From positions 2,542,001 to 2,606,000 of the forward strand of contig NZ_LR590469.1 in NCBI RefSeq assembly GCF_901472495.1: a stretch of DNA of 64,000 nt, written 5' to 3'. Below, one piece after another: positions 1 to 7,665 of the stretch (positions are counted from its first letter, which is position 1; the number at the start of each line of letters is the position of its first letter). This DNA is from Yersinia enterocolitica subsp. enterocolitica. Its GTDB lineage: Bacteria; Pseudomonadota; Gammaproteobacteria; Enterobacterales; Enterobacteriaceae. Position numbers and translations under genes: made by a program. The notes beneath the pieces were generated by a model. That model made no database searches. It saw nothing but the letters and a program-made list of their open reading frames with translations, and had not been told where the DNA came from.

Positions 1-401
1 GGGTTGCGCAAGCATGGCAAGACAATCCGGTGGTGAAAGTCGCCGTAACAGAGAAAAAGGAACCTACGGATGCACCACAACTTTCAGCCATCGAGCAATC
101 AGACATTGACGACTTTGTTGGCAATCTGCGCATGATACAAGACAAGAAAGATCTCTTCGTGCTGCTCAAAAAGAAACTAAACAGTTTGCCTACAGCAGAA
201 CGCAAACAATTTATTGCCCAGCTGGTAACAACGCTCAAGGCATCCGAGCTGTCGGAAGATAAAGCTTTACTGAAAGAAAAATTCAATCCGGCTTATTCAA
301 TGTATTTAGCAGCCAATATGATTATTGGCCAACTGAATCAACAATCTTTAGATAAAATGGGTAAAGTTCCTACTGAAGATGATGGTGATGAGTATTATTA
401 A
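1..401 (+). CDS. 3' end of an unrecognised protein in the T3SS-side operon (5'-partial)
   Basis: The reading frame is open from base 3 to the TAA at 399-401, with no stop before the window edge, so this is the C-terminal part of a longer gene; the GTG at 30 is not a convincing start. The visible part (about 132 residues) is hydrophilic and predicted helical, with a Lys/Leu-rich segment in the middle and an acidic end (EDDGDEYY). No signal peptide, membrane segment or catalytic motif is visible. It lies 12 bp ahead of an IagB-like gene and probably shares its transcript, which suggests a T3SS-associated role, but I do not recognise the family. Confidence 0.6.
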   Translation, partial: VAQAWQDNPVVKVAVTEKKEPTDAPQLSAIEQSDIDDFVGNLRMIQDKKDLFVLLKKKLNSLPTAERKQFIAQLVTTLKASELSEDKALLKEKFNPAYSMYLAANMIIGQLNQQSLDKMGKVPTEDDGDEYY

Positions 402-413
402 ATTTAACTCCCT

Positions 414-890
414 ATGAAAACTATTATTTATTATTTATCCATTATACTGTTTCTCAGCCCGGTGATAGCTCAGGCATCTTGTTTATCAAGTGCGGCTATT
501 CGCTGGGATGTGCCAGAAATTATTCTCGAAGCGATTATTATTAATGAATCTGGCGGAAAGCCGGATGCGCGTAATATTAACAAAAACGGTAGCCATGATT
601 ATGGCCTGATGCAGATTAATACCATTAATATTGATCCGCTAAAATCCCAAGGGATCATCAAGAATAAACAGGCGCTGATGCAGCCTTGCACCAACATTGA
701 AGCTGGGGCCTATTTGCTGAGCCAGAAGTTTAAAAAACATGGCTATAGCTGGCGCGCAGTGGGTGCGTATCATTCAGAAACTGCCCACTATAGAGACAAG
801 TACGCCAGCAAAATTATGAAAATCGTCAATTCCGGGCCTGATTTTGCCCAAAGGAACGCGTCGCTGTTAAGATCCACTCCCACATATTAA
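414..890 (+). CDS. IagB/IpgF-type lytic transglycosylase
   Basis: Secreted 158-residue SLT-fold enzyme that cleaves peptidoglycan, typically to let a secretion apparatus cross the periplasm. A signal peptide of about 21 residues ends in QASC, although a cysteine at that place could be read as a weak lipobox. The motif INESGG carries the presumed catalytic Glu, and the downstream YGLMQIN and GAYLLSQKF blocks are typical of the family. Length fits SPI-1 IagB and Shigella IpgF (about 150-160 residues). It is the last gene before a strong hairpin terminator, so it ends the upstream operon. A T3SS assembly role is inferred from family and context. Confidence 0.85.
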   Translation: MKTIIYYLSIILFLSPVIAQASCLSSAAIRWDVPEIILEAIIINESGGKPDARNINKNGSHDYGLMQINTINIDPLKSQGIIKNKQALMQPCTNIEAGAYLLSQKFKKHGYSWRAVGAYHSETAHYRDKYASKIMKIVNSGPDFAQRNASLLRSTPTY

Positions 891-935
891 TATTTAACGC
901 CCAAAAGAAGAGTAATCCTCAAGCACACAGAGATC

Positions 936-965
936 ACTCTCCAAACGCATGGAGAGTATTCTTTA
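936..965 (+). terminator. Rho-independent terminator behind the IagB-like gene
   Basis: Perfect 7-bp stem ACTCTCC/GGAGAGT with an 8-nt loop, followed by a T-rich stretch (ATTCTTTAAT). It separates the upstream operon from the promoter at 992. Confidence 0.75.
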
Positions 966-991
966 ATATACCCATATCAGCCTTTCTACCG

Positions 992-1020
992 TTGAGAACC
1001 TTTTAAGGAGAAGGTATAAA
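992..1020 (+). promoter_or_regulatory. Sigma70-type promoter for the winged-helix regulator operon
   Basis: TTGAGA (992-997) and TATAAA (1015-1020) are separated by exactly 17 bp and lie 45 bp ahead of the ATG at 1065, directly after a terminator. It probably drives the regulator and the lipoprotein gene and may read on into the relay genes. Confidence 0.6.
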
Positions 1021-1064
1021 ACACGCCTTGAACTTAGTTAATCTTTTACGAAGGCGAAAATACC

Positions 1065-1550
1065 ATGACGAATAATGAACTGAACCCAACTAGTATTGTT
1101 TTGTGTGAAAGTGTTATTTTTAACTCCTGGAAGAGGACATTGACCCAACAAGAAACTGTCGTGGTACTTTCAGAAAGTGAGTCATGTCTGTTAAAAATGC
1201 TGCTGGATAAAACCTGTAGCAAAAGAGAAGTTATGTATGCAATTTGGGAAAAGCGCGGCGTTATTGTTACTGAAAGTAGTTATTATAAACTGGTAAGACA
1301 ATTACGCTGCTCATTTAAGAAAGCTAATCTGGATGAAACCCTGATTGCCACTTTACCAAGAATTGGTATTTCATATACAGGTACCAAGAAAGCGCTGACA
1401 GCCGAGTCAACATCAGTAGCTCCAGAGCAAAAAGCCGCAGTAAAAAATAAAGTTATGCACCAAAAAGGCATCATTGATGCAGTTATTACAACCTGTACAT
1501 TGGCTATCGCCGCCACCTGTTCTTATTTTTATATTTTTACCGCAGGATAA
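1065..1550 (+). CDS. Membrane-anchored OmpR/PhoB-type winged-helix regulator (ToxR/CadC-like)
   Basis: 161 residues. An N-terminal winged-helix DNA-binding domain (about 10-110) shows the family pattern: a short beta strand region, LSESESCLLKMLL, a recognition-helix region (SSYYKLVRQLR) and the wing TLPRIGISY. No receiver domain precedes it. Residues about 134-158 form one membrane segment with almost nothing beyond, so unlike CadC or ToxR it has no periplasmic sensor. A paralogous 161-residue regulator lies at 7666-8151 without the membrane segment. It is followed after 4 bp by a lipoprotein gene and then the relay genes, so it probably regulates secretion genes nearby; targets are unknown. 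Confidence 0.75.
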   Translation: MTNNELNPTSIVLCESVIFNSWKRTLTQQETVVVLSESESCLLKMLLDKTCSKREVMYAIWEKRGVIVTESSYYKLVRQLRCSFKKANLDETLIATLPRIGISYTGTKKALTAESTSVAPEQKAAVKNKVMHQKGIIDAVITTCTLAIAATCSYFYIFTAG

Positions 1551-1554
1551 TCCG

Positions 1555-1989
1555 ATGAAATCTCGTTTTAATACTCATAAAAAAAGTTATTCTTACTATT
1601 TAATTTTAATTCTGTCGCTGGTTTTATCCGGCTGTACGCTGCCGACCGACAATAGCCGCAATTACAATGGGGGTTACATTCAAGGAAATATTCTGAGTAA
1701 TAGTAAGACAATACCTGAAAATGTTAAAATTACGCTCTCACTTTCTCAGAATAAGGCTTCTGGAGAGAAAGAATACATGCTTCATGAGTATAGTTTTATG
1801 ACCAAGACGAAAAGTCTTACAATTCCATTTCGCTTGCAACTACCGAATGAGTTATCATTGTCCTCACAGCCTCTTAATATCAGTGTAAGGGTAGAGAAAG
1901 AGGGTAAATTGATAATGATGAGTGACAAGCTCACACCGCTCTTACGTCAATCAGGTGAGAAGTTATTACTGACAGTAAATGACAGTTAG
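1555..1989 (+). CDS. YscW/YbaY-family lipoprotein
   Basis: 144 residues. A lipoprotein signal ends in LSGC with Cys27 as the lipidated residue. The rest fits the YscW/YbaY beta-sandwich pattern: a GxVxG-like first strand (GGYIQGNI), IPENVKITLSL, IPFRLQLP and LNISVRVEKEGKLI. YscW is the pilotin that brings the T3SS secretin to the outer membrane, so a pilotin role for the neighbouring T3SS is possible, though YbaY members have other unknown roles. I chose the ATG at 1555, not the upstream in-frame start at 1474, because the lipobox lies at a normal distance and the upstream part overlaps the regulator gene. A decayed copy lies at 22987-23110. Confidence 0.75.
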   Translation: MKSRFNTHKKSYSYYLILILSLVLSGCTLPTDNSRNYNGGYIQGNILSNSKTIPENVKITLSLSQNKASGEKEYMLHEYSFMTKTKSLTIPFRLQLPNELSLSSQPLNISVRVEKEGKLIMMSDKLTPLLRQSGEKLLLTVNDS

Positions 1990-2017
1990 CACTTGCCTCA
2001 CTTGATCGAGGCTTCTT

Positions 2018-2728
2018 ATGACACAAACGAAAACGCTCAATATAGCAATGATCGAAGATGAACCTTTCAGTCGCCTTGCGCTGATGGAGATCTTAAAAAA
2101 GTATCCTTATCATCACAAAGAACCCGAACTCCAACTTATTTACAGTGACTTTTCGCTGCAGGTCGTCGGTTGTGTCAGTAATACACCCGAACTCATCACG
2201 CTACTAGAAAGCAACCCTGAGATTGAAGTACTATTACTGGATTATTCCCTCGTGGCGGGTGAAACAGATGAGAACGAGGATGCATCACTGCCTCAGGATG
2301 GCGTCGGGTTAATCAAGCGCCTGCTTCAGTTGCGCCCCGCATTGAAAATTATTGTCCATACCGCTCATAAAAGCCTGGCAGTAGCGCGTCTTGCCTGGCA
2401 AGCGGGGGCATGGGGTTTTGTGCAAAAAAGCAGCGATATTCAGGAGCTGTTTTTTGCTATTTCATATGTCGCCCGCGGTAAAAAATTCTTCCCTATTGAG
2501 CTGGCATCACTGTCTCAACCTACACAGCAAAATACACATCACACTTTAACCGGGCGCGAAACCGAAGTACTAAGGATGCTACTTAATGGCCTGAAGCAGA
2601 AAGAAATCAGCGTGCGCCTGAATATCAGTTTTAAAACGGTATCGAACACGAAAACGCGTGCCTTCAAAAAACTGGGGCTTACTTCAAACACTGATTTCTT
2701 TAAATATGCTCATGAAATTTCTCTATAA
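2018..2728 (+). CDS. ysrR: Response regulator of the YsrRST-type phosphorelay, copy 1
   Basis: 236 residues. The N-terminal receiver domain has the acidic pair E13-D14, phospho-acceptor D75 (LLLDYS), T115 and K137. The C-terminal LuxR/NarL helix-turn-helix runs from about 175 (LTGRETEVLRMLL, KEISVRLNISFKTVSNTKTRAFKKLGL). It should take phosphate from the Hpt protein and activate secretion genes. In Y. enterocolitica, YsrR with YsrS and YsrT controls the Ysa T3SS; assignment here rests on the same three-gene arrangement beside T3SS-type genes. The kinase gene overlaps its 3' end by 17 bp. Copy 2 at 23124 is collinear but diverged. Confidence 0.8.
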   Translation: MTQTKTLNIAMIEDEPFSRLALMEILKKYPYHHKEPELQLIYSDFSLQVVGCVSNTPELITLLESNPEIEVLLLDYSLVAGETDENEDASLPQDGVGLIKRLLQLRPALKIIVHTAHKSLAVARLAWQAGAWGFVQKSSDIQELFFAISYVARGKKFFPIELASLSQPTQQNTHHTLTGRETEVLRMLLNGLKQKEISVRLNISFKTVSNTKTRAFKKLGLTSNTDFFKYAHEISL

Positions 2729-5081
2729 AATCTACCTGACATGGGCACTTACCCTGCTTTCATCGACGGCTGTTTATGCTGCCGAGGCCATCGTTTTTTC
2801 ACCGCAAGAGCTGGATTATATTAAAACGCACCCAGTGGTGAACTACGGTATTTTCCCGAATTCTTATCCGATTGAAAAATTTAATAGTATCGGAGAGCAT
2901 ATTGGGCTGACCCGGGATTATATCGATATAATCTCCACTGTCACCGGAATAAAATTTAAGCCAGTATTCAGTAACAACGACAGAGAATCCGTTACCAATC
3001 TGCAAAGCGGTAAGATCTCGCTACTTACCAGTACCTCAATTTCGTTTGCGCAAACCCACGGGCTCATCAGCAGTGTACCGATCTTTACCACCTGGCCACT
3101 GACCGTTACCCGCAAGGCCACGCGCCATATCGCCACCCCGGACGATCTGATGGAAGGCTATGTTTCCATCACCGACTATTCATCGCTGATTGAGTGGTTT
3201 ACCAAGCAATTTCCAGGTGTTAATTACAAAATTGTTTATTCTCCCGAAGAGACAATCGCTGAAGTGATAAACCGGCAGGCTGAAGCTGCGGTCGTCCTCT
3301 CACCCACCGCTCTTTACTATATGAATGTCAAATATCCGGGGCAATTAAAGATATCGCGCCCCCATTCTGCCAAGATCTCTCTGGCGATGGCTGCCCACCC
3401 TGAAGATCAAATACTGATCAATATCATTAATAAAGCTATCGCGTCCATTTCGGCTAAACAGCAAGCTGAACTTACGGCAAAATGGATTATTAGCGACACT
3501 AACATTCCTCTACCGAAAGATTACAAGCTGACTTTCTATGTTGGGGGGCTGGCTACGGCTTTATTATGCTTGCTGTTATTCGTTTTCTATCGCTACCGGC
3601 GATTAAAAATGGAGCTTGTCCGACTGGGTTCAAAAAACAATCTGGAGCTGTCAGTCATTGCGCACGAATTGCGCACGCCGCTGATTGGTATTTTGACCGC
3701 CTGCGAAGGGCTGGTAGACAAAATAGTCTCAACCAGCCAGCGCGAAAGGCTTGCTAACGTTATTCATGTCACCCGCGAATTACTGGATAATCTTGACCTG
3801 TCACTGGATAACGCCAAAATCAATGCTGGGTCGGTAACACAAAATCCACAACCACAGTTACTGGCTGAATTGTGCGATACCACGGTCAAACTATTTATCA
3901 GTTTTGCCGAAACACACGGCACCACACTCCAGGTTCGTTACCAGTCAAAGCAGTTTTTTTTACCCCACTTGTTCGATGGCACCCTGGTCTCTCAGGCGCT
4001 GAACAATATCGTCAGCAATGCCATTAAGCACACCCATGACGGTATGGTATTAATTGAATGCTCGTTGCTACAAGTGGACGGCAAGAACATGTTTAGCATT
4101 GAGGTGATAGACACCGGCACCGGGATCCCCAGCAAGGTACTGGCACGGCTTTCAGAACCTTTTTATCAGGGCAAATTCTCTCGTACAGATAGCGACACCC
4201 CACACCCTAAGGGCACTGGGCTGGGATTATTTGTGGCTAAGAAAAATATGCATCTCACCGGTGGACATCTGGCCATTGTCAGTCAGCCGGGGGTCGGCTC
4301 GCGGGTGACCATTGCCTTACCCGCAATTGCGGCCCATTATGCTATCGAAAACCCGCTACCTGAAGGGCTACATATCATCATGCCCACTGAGATACCGTCC
4401 TCATTGAGCGGTGAAATTACTCAGATTCTGGATGGCTGCGAGTTACCCTATTACTCTGCCGCTGAGCCACTCCCTGCTGCGGCTCGTGGGCCGGAGATTG
4501 ATCTGCAACTGGATGTAGCGCAAAAACACTGGCAACTACACAATAAGCAAGGGGATTCGGTGATTATCCCGCGCCCGGTGTACGCCTCGGCACTCTACCT
4601 TGCCATCACCGATTTATGTAATGAGGAGCAGCCGCTCGAGAGTAGCAGTGACAGCCCTGAGTTACATCTCCCTACTACCATCATTACAGAATCACGGCGT
4701 CTGTTGGTGGTAGAGGATGAGCCACTGCTGCTGGAAGTTCAATATGAACTGTTTAGCAGCATGGGGTTTCAGGTCGATGCGGTAGCAAACACGCAGCAGG
4801 CGTATCAGAGCTGGTTACAACACCACCATACTATTATTGTGACCGACTGTCGGCTTGATGAGAGCGACGGCTTTGAACTGGTACGTCACCTGCGAAAACT
4901 GATGCAAGATAGCCCAGAACCGGTGCTGATTATCGGTCAATCAGCTTCACTGAAAACAGAAGATGCGCAGCGCGCCCGTGAAGTCGGTATGGATTACCTG
5001 CTACAAAAACCGGTTGCACGCGAACAATGGCAGCAATTGATACGTGACTATTTTGCTTCTAAGGAAAAAGAACATGACTGA
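2712..5081 (+). CDS. ysrS: Hybrid sensor kinase of the YsrRST-type phosphorelay, copy 1
   Basis: 789 residues. Order: signal peptide (1-23), periplasmic solute-binding-type sensor domain (about 28-265, EvgS/BvgS-like), one membrane segment (about 275-297), HisKA with phospho-acceptor H318 (AHELRTP), HATPase with N-box NNIVSNAIKHT and G-boxes DTGTGIP and GTGLGLF, and a receiver with D712 (VTDCRLDE). There is no built-in Hpt; the next gene supplies it. I start at ATG 2712, not 2658, because the signal peptide begins there; ATG 2706 is also possible. From base 3621 to 5054 it is almost identical to the second kinase gene, while the sensor half is clearly diverged. Confidence 0.85.
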   Translation: MKFLYKIYLTWALTLLSSTAVYAAEAIVFSPQELDYIKTHPVVNYGIFPNSYPIEKFNSIGEHIGLTRDYIDIISTVTGIKFKPVFSNNDRESVTNLQSGKISLLTSTSISFAQTHGLISSVPIFTTWPLTVTRKATRHIATPDDLMEGYVSITDYSSLIEWFTKQFPGVNYKIVYSPEETIAEVINRQAEAAVVLSPTALYYMNVKYPGQLKISRPHSAKISLAMAAHPEDQILINIINKAIASISAKQQAELTAKWIISDTNIPLPKDYKLTFYVGGLATALLCLLLFVFYRYRRLKMELVRLGSKNNLELSVIAHELRTPLIGILTACEGLVDKIVSTSQRERLANVIHVTRELLDNLDLSLDNAKINAGSVTQNPQPQLLAELCDTTVKLFISFAETHGTTLQVRYQSKQFFLPHLFDGTLVSQALNNIVSNAIKHTHDGMVLIECSLLQVDGKNMFSIEVIDTGTGIPSKVLARLSEPFYQGKFSRTDSDTPHPKGTGLGLFVAKKNMHLTGGHLAIVSQPGVGSRVTIALPAIAAHYAIENPLPEGLHIIMPTEIPSSLSGEITQILDGCELPYYSAAEPLPAAARGPEIDLQLDVAQKHWQLHNKQGDSVIIPRPVYASALYLAITDLCNEEQPLESSSDSPELHLPTTIITESRRLLVVEDEPLLLEVQYELFSSMGFQVDAVANTQQAYQSWLQHHHTIIVTDCRLDESDGFELVRHLRKLMQDSPEPVLIIGQSASLKTEDAQRAREVGMDYLLQKPVAREQWQQLIRDYFASKEKEHD
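3621..5054 (+). repeat. Near-identical direct repeat, left copy (kinase catalytic and receiver coding part)
   Basis: Matches 24715-26148 at a constant offset of 21,094 bp with no insertion or deletion; I counted only about 20-25 substitutions by eye. It covers HisKA, HATPase and receiver. Identity stops abruptly on both sides: near the end of the membrane-segment coding region and about 20 bp before the Hpt gene. Confidence 0.9.
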
Positions 5082-5322
5082 TGCCACCTTCAGCGCACGA
5101 TTTTACGCCAGTATTCGTGATTATCTTGGCTATATTGAAGAAGTGATAAAAGAGGGTGATCTGGTTGCCGCACAGAAGCTCGGCCATAAAATGCTGGGGT
5201 TGTGCCAGATGTTTGGCACCCCTGAACAGGTAGTCTTATGCGAGGCACTGGAAAATGCAGAAAGCTTGCCCTATCTGCAACAGACGCTCACGCAATTTTA
5301 TGCCTTGCTAGATAACAGCTAA
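5074..5322 (+). CDS. ysrT: Stand-alone Hpt phosphotransfer protein
   Basis: 82 residues, the size of a single Hpt four-helix bundle. The phosphorylatable histidine is H38 in KLGHKMLGLC, the usual HxxxG-type context. It would carry phosphate from the kinase receiver (D712) to the response regulator D75. ATG 5074 was chosen because it overlaps the kinase stop by 8 bp behind a GGAAAAAG ribosome site; the upstream in-frame start at 5044 lies deep in the kinase gene. In Y. enterocolitica the separately encoded Hpt is YsrT. It is the only Hpt gene I see in the window, although two kinase and regulator pairs are present. Confidence 0.8.
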   Translation: MTDATFSARFYASIRDYLGYIEEVIKEGDLVAAQKLGHKMLGLCQMFGTPEQVVLCEALENAESLPYLQQTLTQFYALLDNS

Positions 5323-5345
5323 ATAAATAGCCCCGGCGACTAGCC

Positions 5346-6645
5346 CTGAAGAATCCCCAGAAAACAAGACAGGCATAGCGTGATGTGATCTACTGATTGC
5401 TCCACCAATTCAATGAGATCACCGCTATGCTTGTTCGTAAAGTATGCCAAAATTTTTTCCAGAATGCCTTAGCACCATTTCATAAATACCGGCAAAGCGC
5501 CCTGATGGATGCCACTGTTGCTTTAATCAATGGAGCTTCACTCACTCTAACCAGTATCGGCCGTTTCTTACCGGGTCAGGCTCAGGTTAAAAACAAAATT
5601 AAACGCGTGGACCGTTTGCTGGGAAATGAGTCTCTTCATCGTGATATTCCACTGATTTTCAATAATATTATAGCTATGCTGACCCGGAAATTATCTCTGT
5701 GCGTGGTTGCTGTTGACTGGAGTGGATATCACTCGCATGAATACCACATTCTCCGGGCCAGTTTAATTTGTGATGGCCGCTCCATTCCTTTGTTAAGTCA
5801 GATTGTTCCGTCGGCTGAACAGCAGAGCGAACAAATTCATAAAACATTTTTAAATGCACTTGCCCGAGCCGTTAATCCCGATGCCAGAGTTATTATTGTT
5901 ACCGATGCAGGTTTCCAAAATGCCTGGTTCAAACATATAAAATCATTAGGCTGGGATTTTGTCGGAAGAATAAGGGGATATACACGACTTCGACTGCATC
6001 GGGAGGGTGATATCTGGTACAAACCACAGGAACTTCAGGCCAGAAGCCAGCCCGAATATTTGGGGCCGGGTACGTTGTCACGTACTCAATATGCCCGCTG
6101 CGAAGGCCATTTTTATCTTTATAAGAAAGCCCCTAAAGGTAGAAAAAACAGACGTTCCTGTGGCAGGATAAAACGCTACAAACAAGAGCGTGACGGCCGC
6201 TCATCAGCCAAAACACCCTGGCTACTGTTTACCAGTAGCGACGACTTCAGGCCCCGTGAAGTCATGAAAATATACAGCAGAAGAATGCAAATAGAGCAAA
6301 ATTTCCGTGATGAAAAAAGTGAGCGCTTTGGATTTGGTTTGCGTGCAAGCCGCAGCAGAACAACGGAGCGAATGCAGGTCCTGAGCCTGTTAGCAACGTT
6401 AAGTACAATTGTGATGTGGTTAATGGGGTATCATTTTGAAAATAAAGGATTACATGTGAGGTATCAGGCTAACAGTGTGAAGTCGAGGCGGGTCATATCT
6501 TATCTGACGTTAGCAGAGAATGTCTTAAGACACTCTCCGCTAATATTGCGACGAATAGCACTGAATAGTGCACTTAATCACCTTGCCAGAGCCTACCGAA
6601 ATATGGTGCTAGTTTATTAATGGTGATTTTGTGGGGATCCCTCAG
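5346..6645 (+). mobile_element. Complete IS4-family (IS10-group) insertion sequence, 1300 bp
   Basis: Left end CTGAAGAATCCCCAGAAAA and right end, read inward, CTGAGGGATCCCCACAAAA are imperfect inverted repeats closely resembling IS10 ends. The element is flanked by an exact 11-bp direct repeat GGCGACTAGCC (5335-5345 and 6646-6656). It carries one transposase gene without visible damage, so it may be mobile. Two C residues shared between repeat and end leave a 9-bp alternative duplication (as for IS10) with asymmetric ends. Confidence 0.9.
5427..6620 (+). CDS. IS4-family (IS10-like) DDE transposase
   Basis: 397 residues from ATG 5427; an upstream TTG at 5397 would add 10. Catalytic pieces are visible: first Asp in VVAVDWSGY, second Asp in VIIVTDAGFQNAW, and the signature Y...R.QIE..FRDEKS carrying the Glu. 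Length matches IS10 transposase (402 residues). The frame is intact from inside the left end to 25 bp before the right end. It is not part of the phosphorelay or T2SS operons and disrupts no gene. Confidence 0.9.
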   Translation: MLVRKVCQNFFQNALAPFHKYRQSALMDATVALINGASLTLTSIGRFLPGQAQVKNKIKRVDRLLGNESLHRDIPLIFNNIIAMLTRKLSLCVVAVDWSGYHSHEYHILRASLICDGRSIPLLSQIVPSAEQQSEQIHKTFLNALARAVNPDARVIIVTDAGFQNAWFKHIKSLGWDFVGRIRGYTRLRLHREGDIWYKPQELQARSQPEYLGPGTLSRTQYARCEGHFYLYKKAPKGRKNRRSCGRIKRYKQERDGRSSAKTPWLLFTSSDDFRPREVMKIYSRRMQIEQNFRDEKSERFGFGLRASRSRTTERMQVLSLLATLSTIVMWLMGYHFENKGLHVRYQANSVKSRRVISYLTLAENVLRHSPLILRRIALNSALNHLARAYRNMVLVY

Positions 6646-6656
6646 GGCGACTAGCC

Positions 6657-7067
6657 GGGGTTCGGAAAATGAAAGCGCTGTATTTGAATGAATACTACAC
6701 TCAAGGTATATGACATAGTCATAACATGACTCTGCATTAACAATTGCCAGAGATTCATAAGTTTTCCAAAATAGTCACTCCCTTAAACAACGCTAATCAA
6801 TTCGGCAAAATATATTTTTTATATTGATGCCGCCTACAGGTTCGAGATCAATTTAGTCATTTATTGAACAATTTAAATTATCGGATAACTCCCACTAAGA
6901 TTGGAGAGTTCACCTAATTCAATTTTAAAATTAACTTGGTTAAACTGTGTTTGGAATACAGCAGAGCCAATAAGAATTGAATAACACCCTCTAGTATTAT
7001 TCATTTATAGCCTGCACAACTAAATTTAATTTAGTTAATACCTACATCTGTAGTCAACACCTTCTTT
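6657..7067. other. AT-rich intergenic region without a gene
   Basis: No credible coding frame. It contains the palindrome at 7018-7036 and a looser inverted repeat GAATAA...TTATTC near 6976-7003. It probably holds the promoter and operator sites for the b561-regulator-T2SS transcript, or a short RNA ending at the hairpin at 7068. Confidence 0.4.
7018..7036. promoter_or_regulatory. 19-bp perfect palindrome, candidate operator
   Basis: AACTAAATTTAATTTAGTT has 9-bp arms around a single central base, 64 bp ahead of the b561 start codon. Such a symmetric AT-rich site could bind a dimeric regulator; no specific protein is implied. Confidence 0.4.
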
Positions 7068-7092
7068 GCCGCTTGTATAGCGGCATTTTTTA
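7068..7092 (+). terminator. Intrinsic terminator-like hairpin just upstream of the b561 gene
   Basis: GCCGCT-TGTAT-AGCGGC followed by ATTTTTT is a textbook terminator, yet it ends only 7 bp before the ATG at 7100. It must end an upstream RNA (leader or small RNA) or act as an attenuator for the genes behind it. Confidence 0.6.
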
Positions 7093-7099
7093 ATCGGAA

Positions 7100-7615
7100 A
7101 TGAAAATGAAAAAAAAGTATTCTTGGCAGCAAGTGATTTTACACTGGATTTCTGCATTGGTTATCATTTGGGCCACTATTTCCGGTTTTTATGTAGGATT
7201 GTTTGACGTATCTCCCGAGCTAAAGACACTAACAGGATTTATTAATGTTTCGCTAACCACCTTGTTGATCCCTGTGTTCATCATTCGGATTTACTTCTAC
7301 TTTGCCTCAGAAAAACCTGAAGATATTAATGACAATGCATTGGCTCGATTTATTGCTCACGCCGTACATTTTATTCTTTATCTGAATATTTCCGTTGTGT
7401 TAGTCACTGGAGTACTGATGATGGAAAGAGATATCAACGTTTTTGATCTCTTTATCATCCCACAACCTATTCATGACCTTGCTGTTACCAAACTATTCAA
7501 CACTATTCACATACTTTCCTGCGCCATACTCGCTACATTAGTGCTACTGCATATAGCTGCAGTGATTAAACATGAGCTAAGCGGTAAAAAAGTGCTTAAG
7601 AGAATGTCACTCTAG
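7100..7615 (+). CDS. Cytochrome b561 family membrane protein
   Basis: 171 residues, four predicted membrane helices. The family layout is visible: a His in the first helix (VILHWISALVI), a His pair region in helix 3 (FIAHAVHFILYL) and histidines in helix 4 (FNTIHIL, LLHIAAVIKHEL) for two b hemes. Members move electrons from quinol in the inner membrane. ATG 7106 is an alternative start. It is upstream of, and in the same direction as, a regulator and the T2SS genes; any functional link, such as supplying electrons to the periplasm, is only inference. Confidence 0.85.
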   Translation: MKMKKKYSWQQVILHWISALVIIWATISGFYVGLFDVSPELKTLTGFINVSLTTLLIPVFIIRIYFYFASEKPEDINDNALARFIAHAVHFILYLNISVVLVTGVLMMERDINVFDLFIIPQPIHDLAVTKLFNTIHILSCAILATLVLLHIAAVIKHELSGKKVLKRMSL

Positions 7616-7665
7616 TGAAGCCAGAAAAATATCAAATTGAATACACCGGTCAAGGATAAAAAAGT

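Larger units (their letters stand above)
5331..6660 (+). terminator. Terminator hairpin behind ysrT, split by the IS element
   Basis: Without the element and one copy of the 11-bp repeat the site reads CCCCGGCGACTAGCCGGGG: a 7-bp perfect GC stem (CCCCGGC/GCCGGGG) with loop GACTA. The left arm is now at 5331-5337 and the right arm at 6654-6660, about 1.3 kb apart. Each side keeps a shorter GGC/GCC stem from the duplicated target. The run after the right arm (TTCGGAAAATG) is not T-rich, so the hairpin is clear but its terminator strength is inferred. Confidence 0.6.

Noticed and set aside
1283..1516. Minus-strand frame opposite the first winged-helix regulator
   Set aside because: Shadow frame with no start signal.
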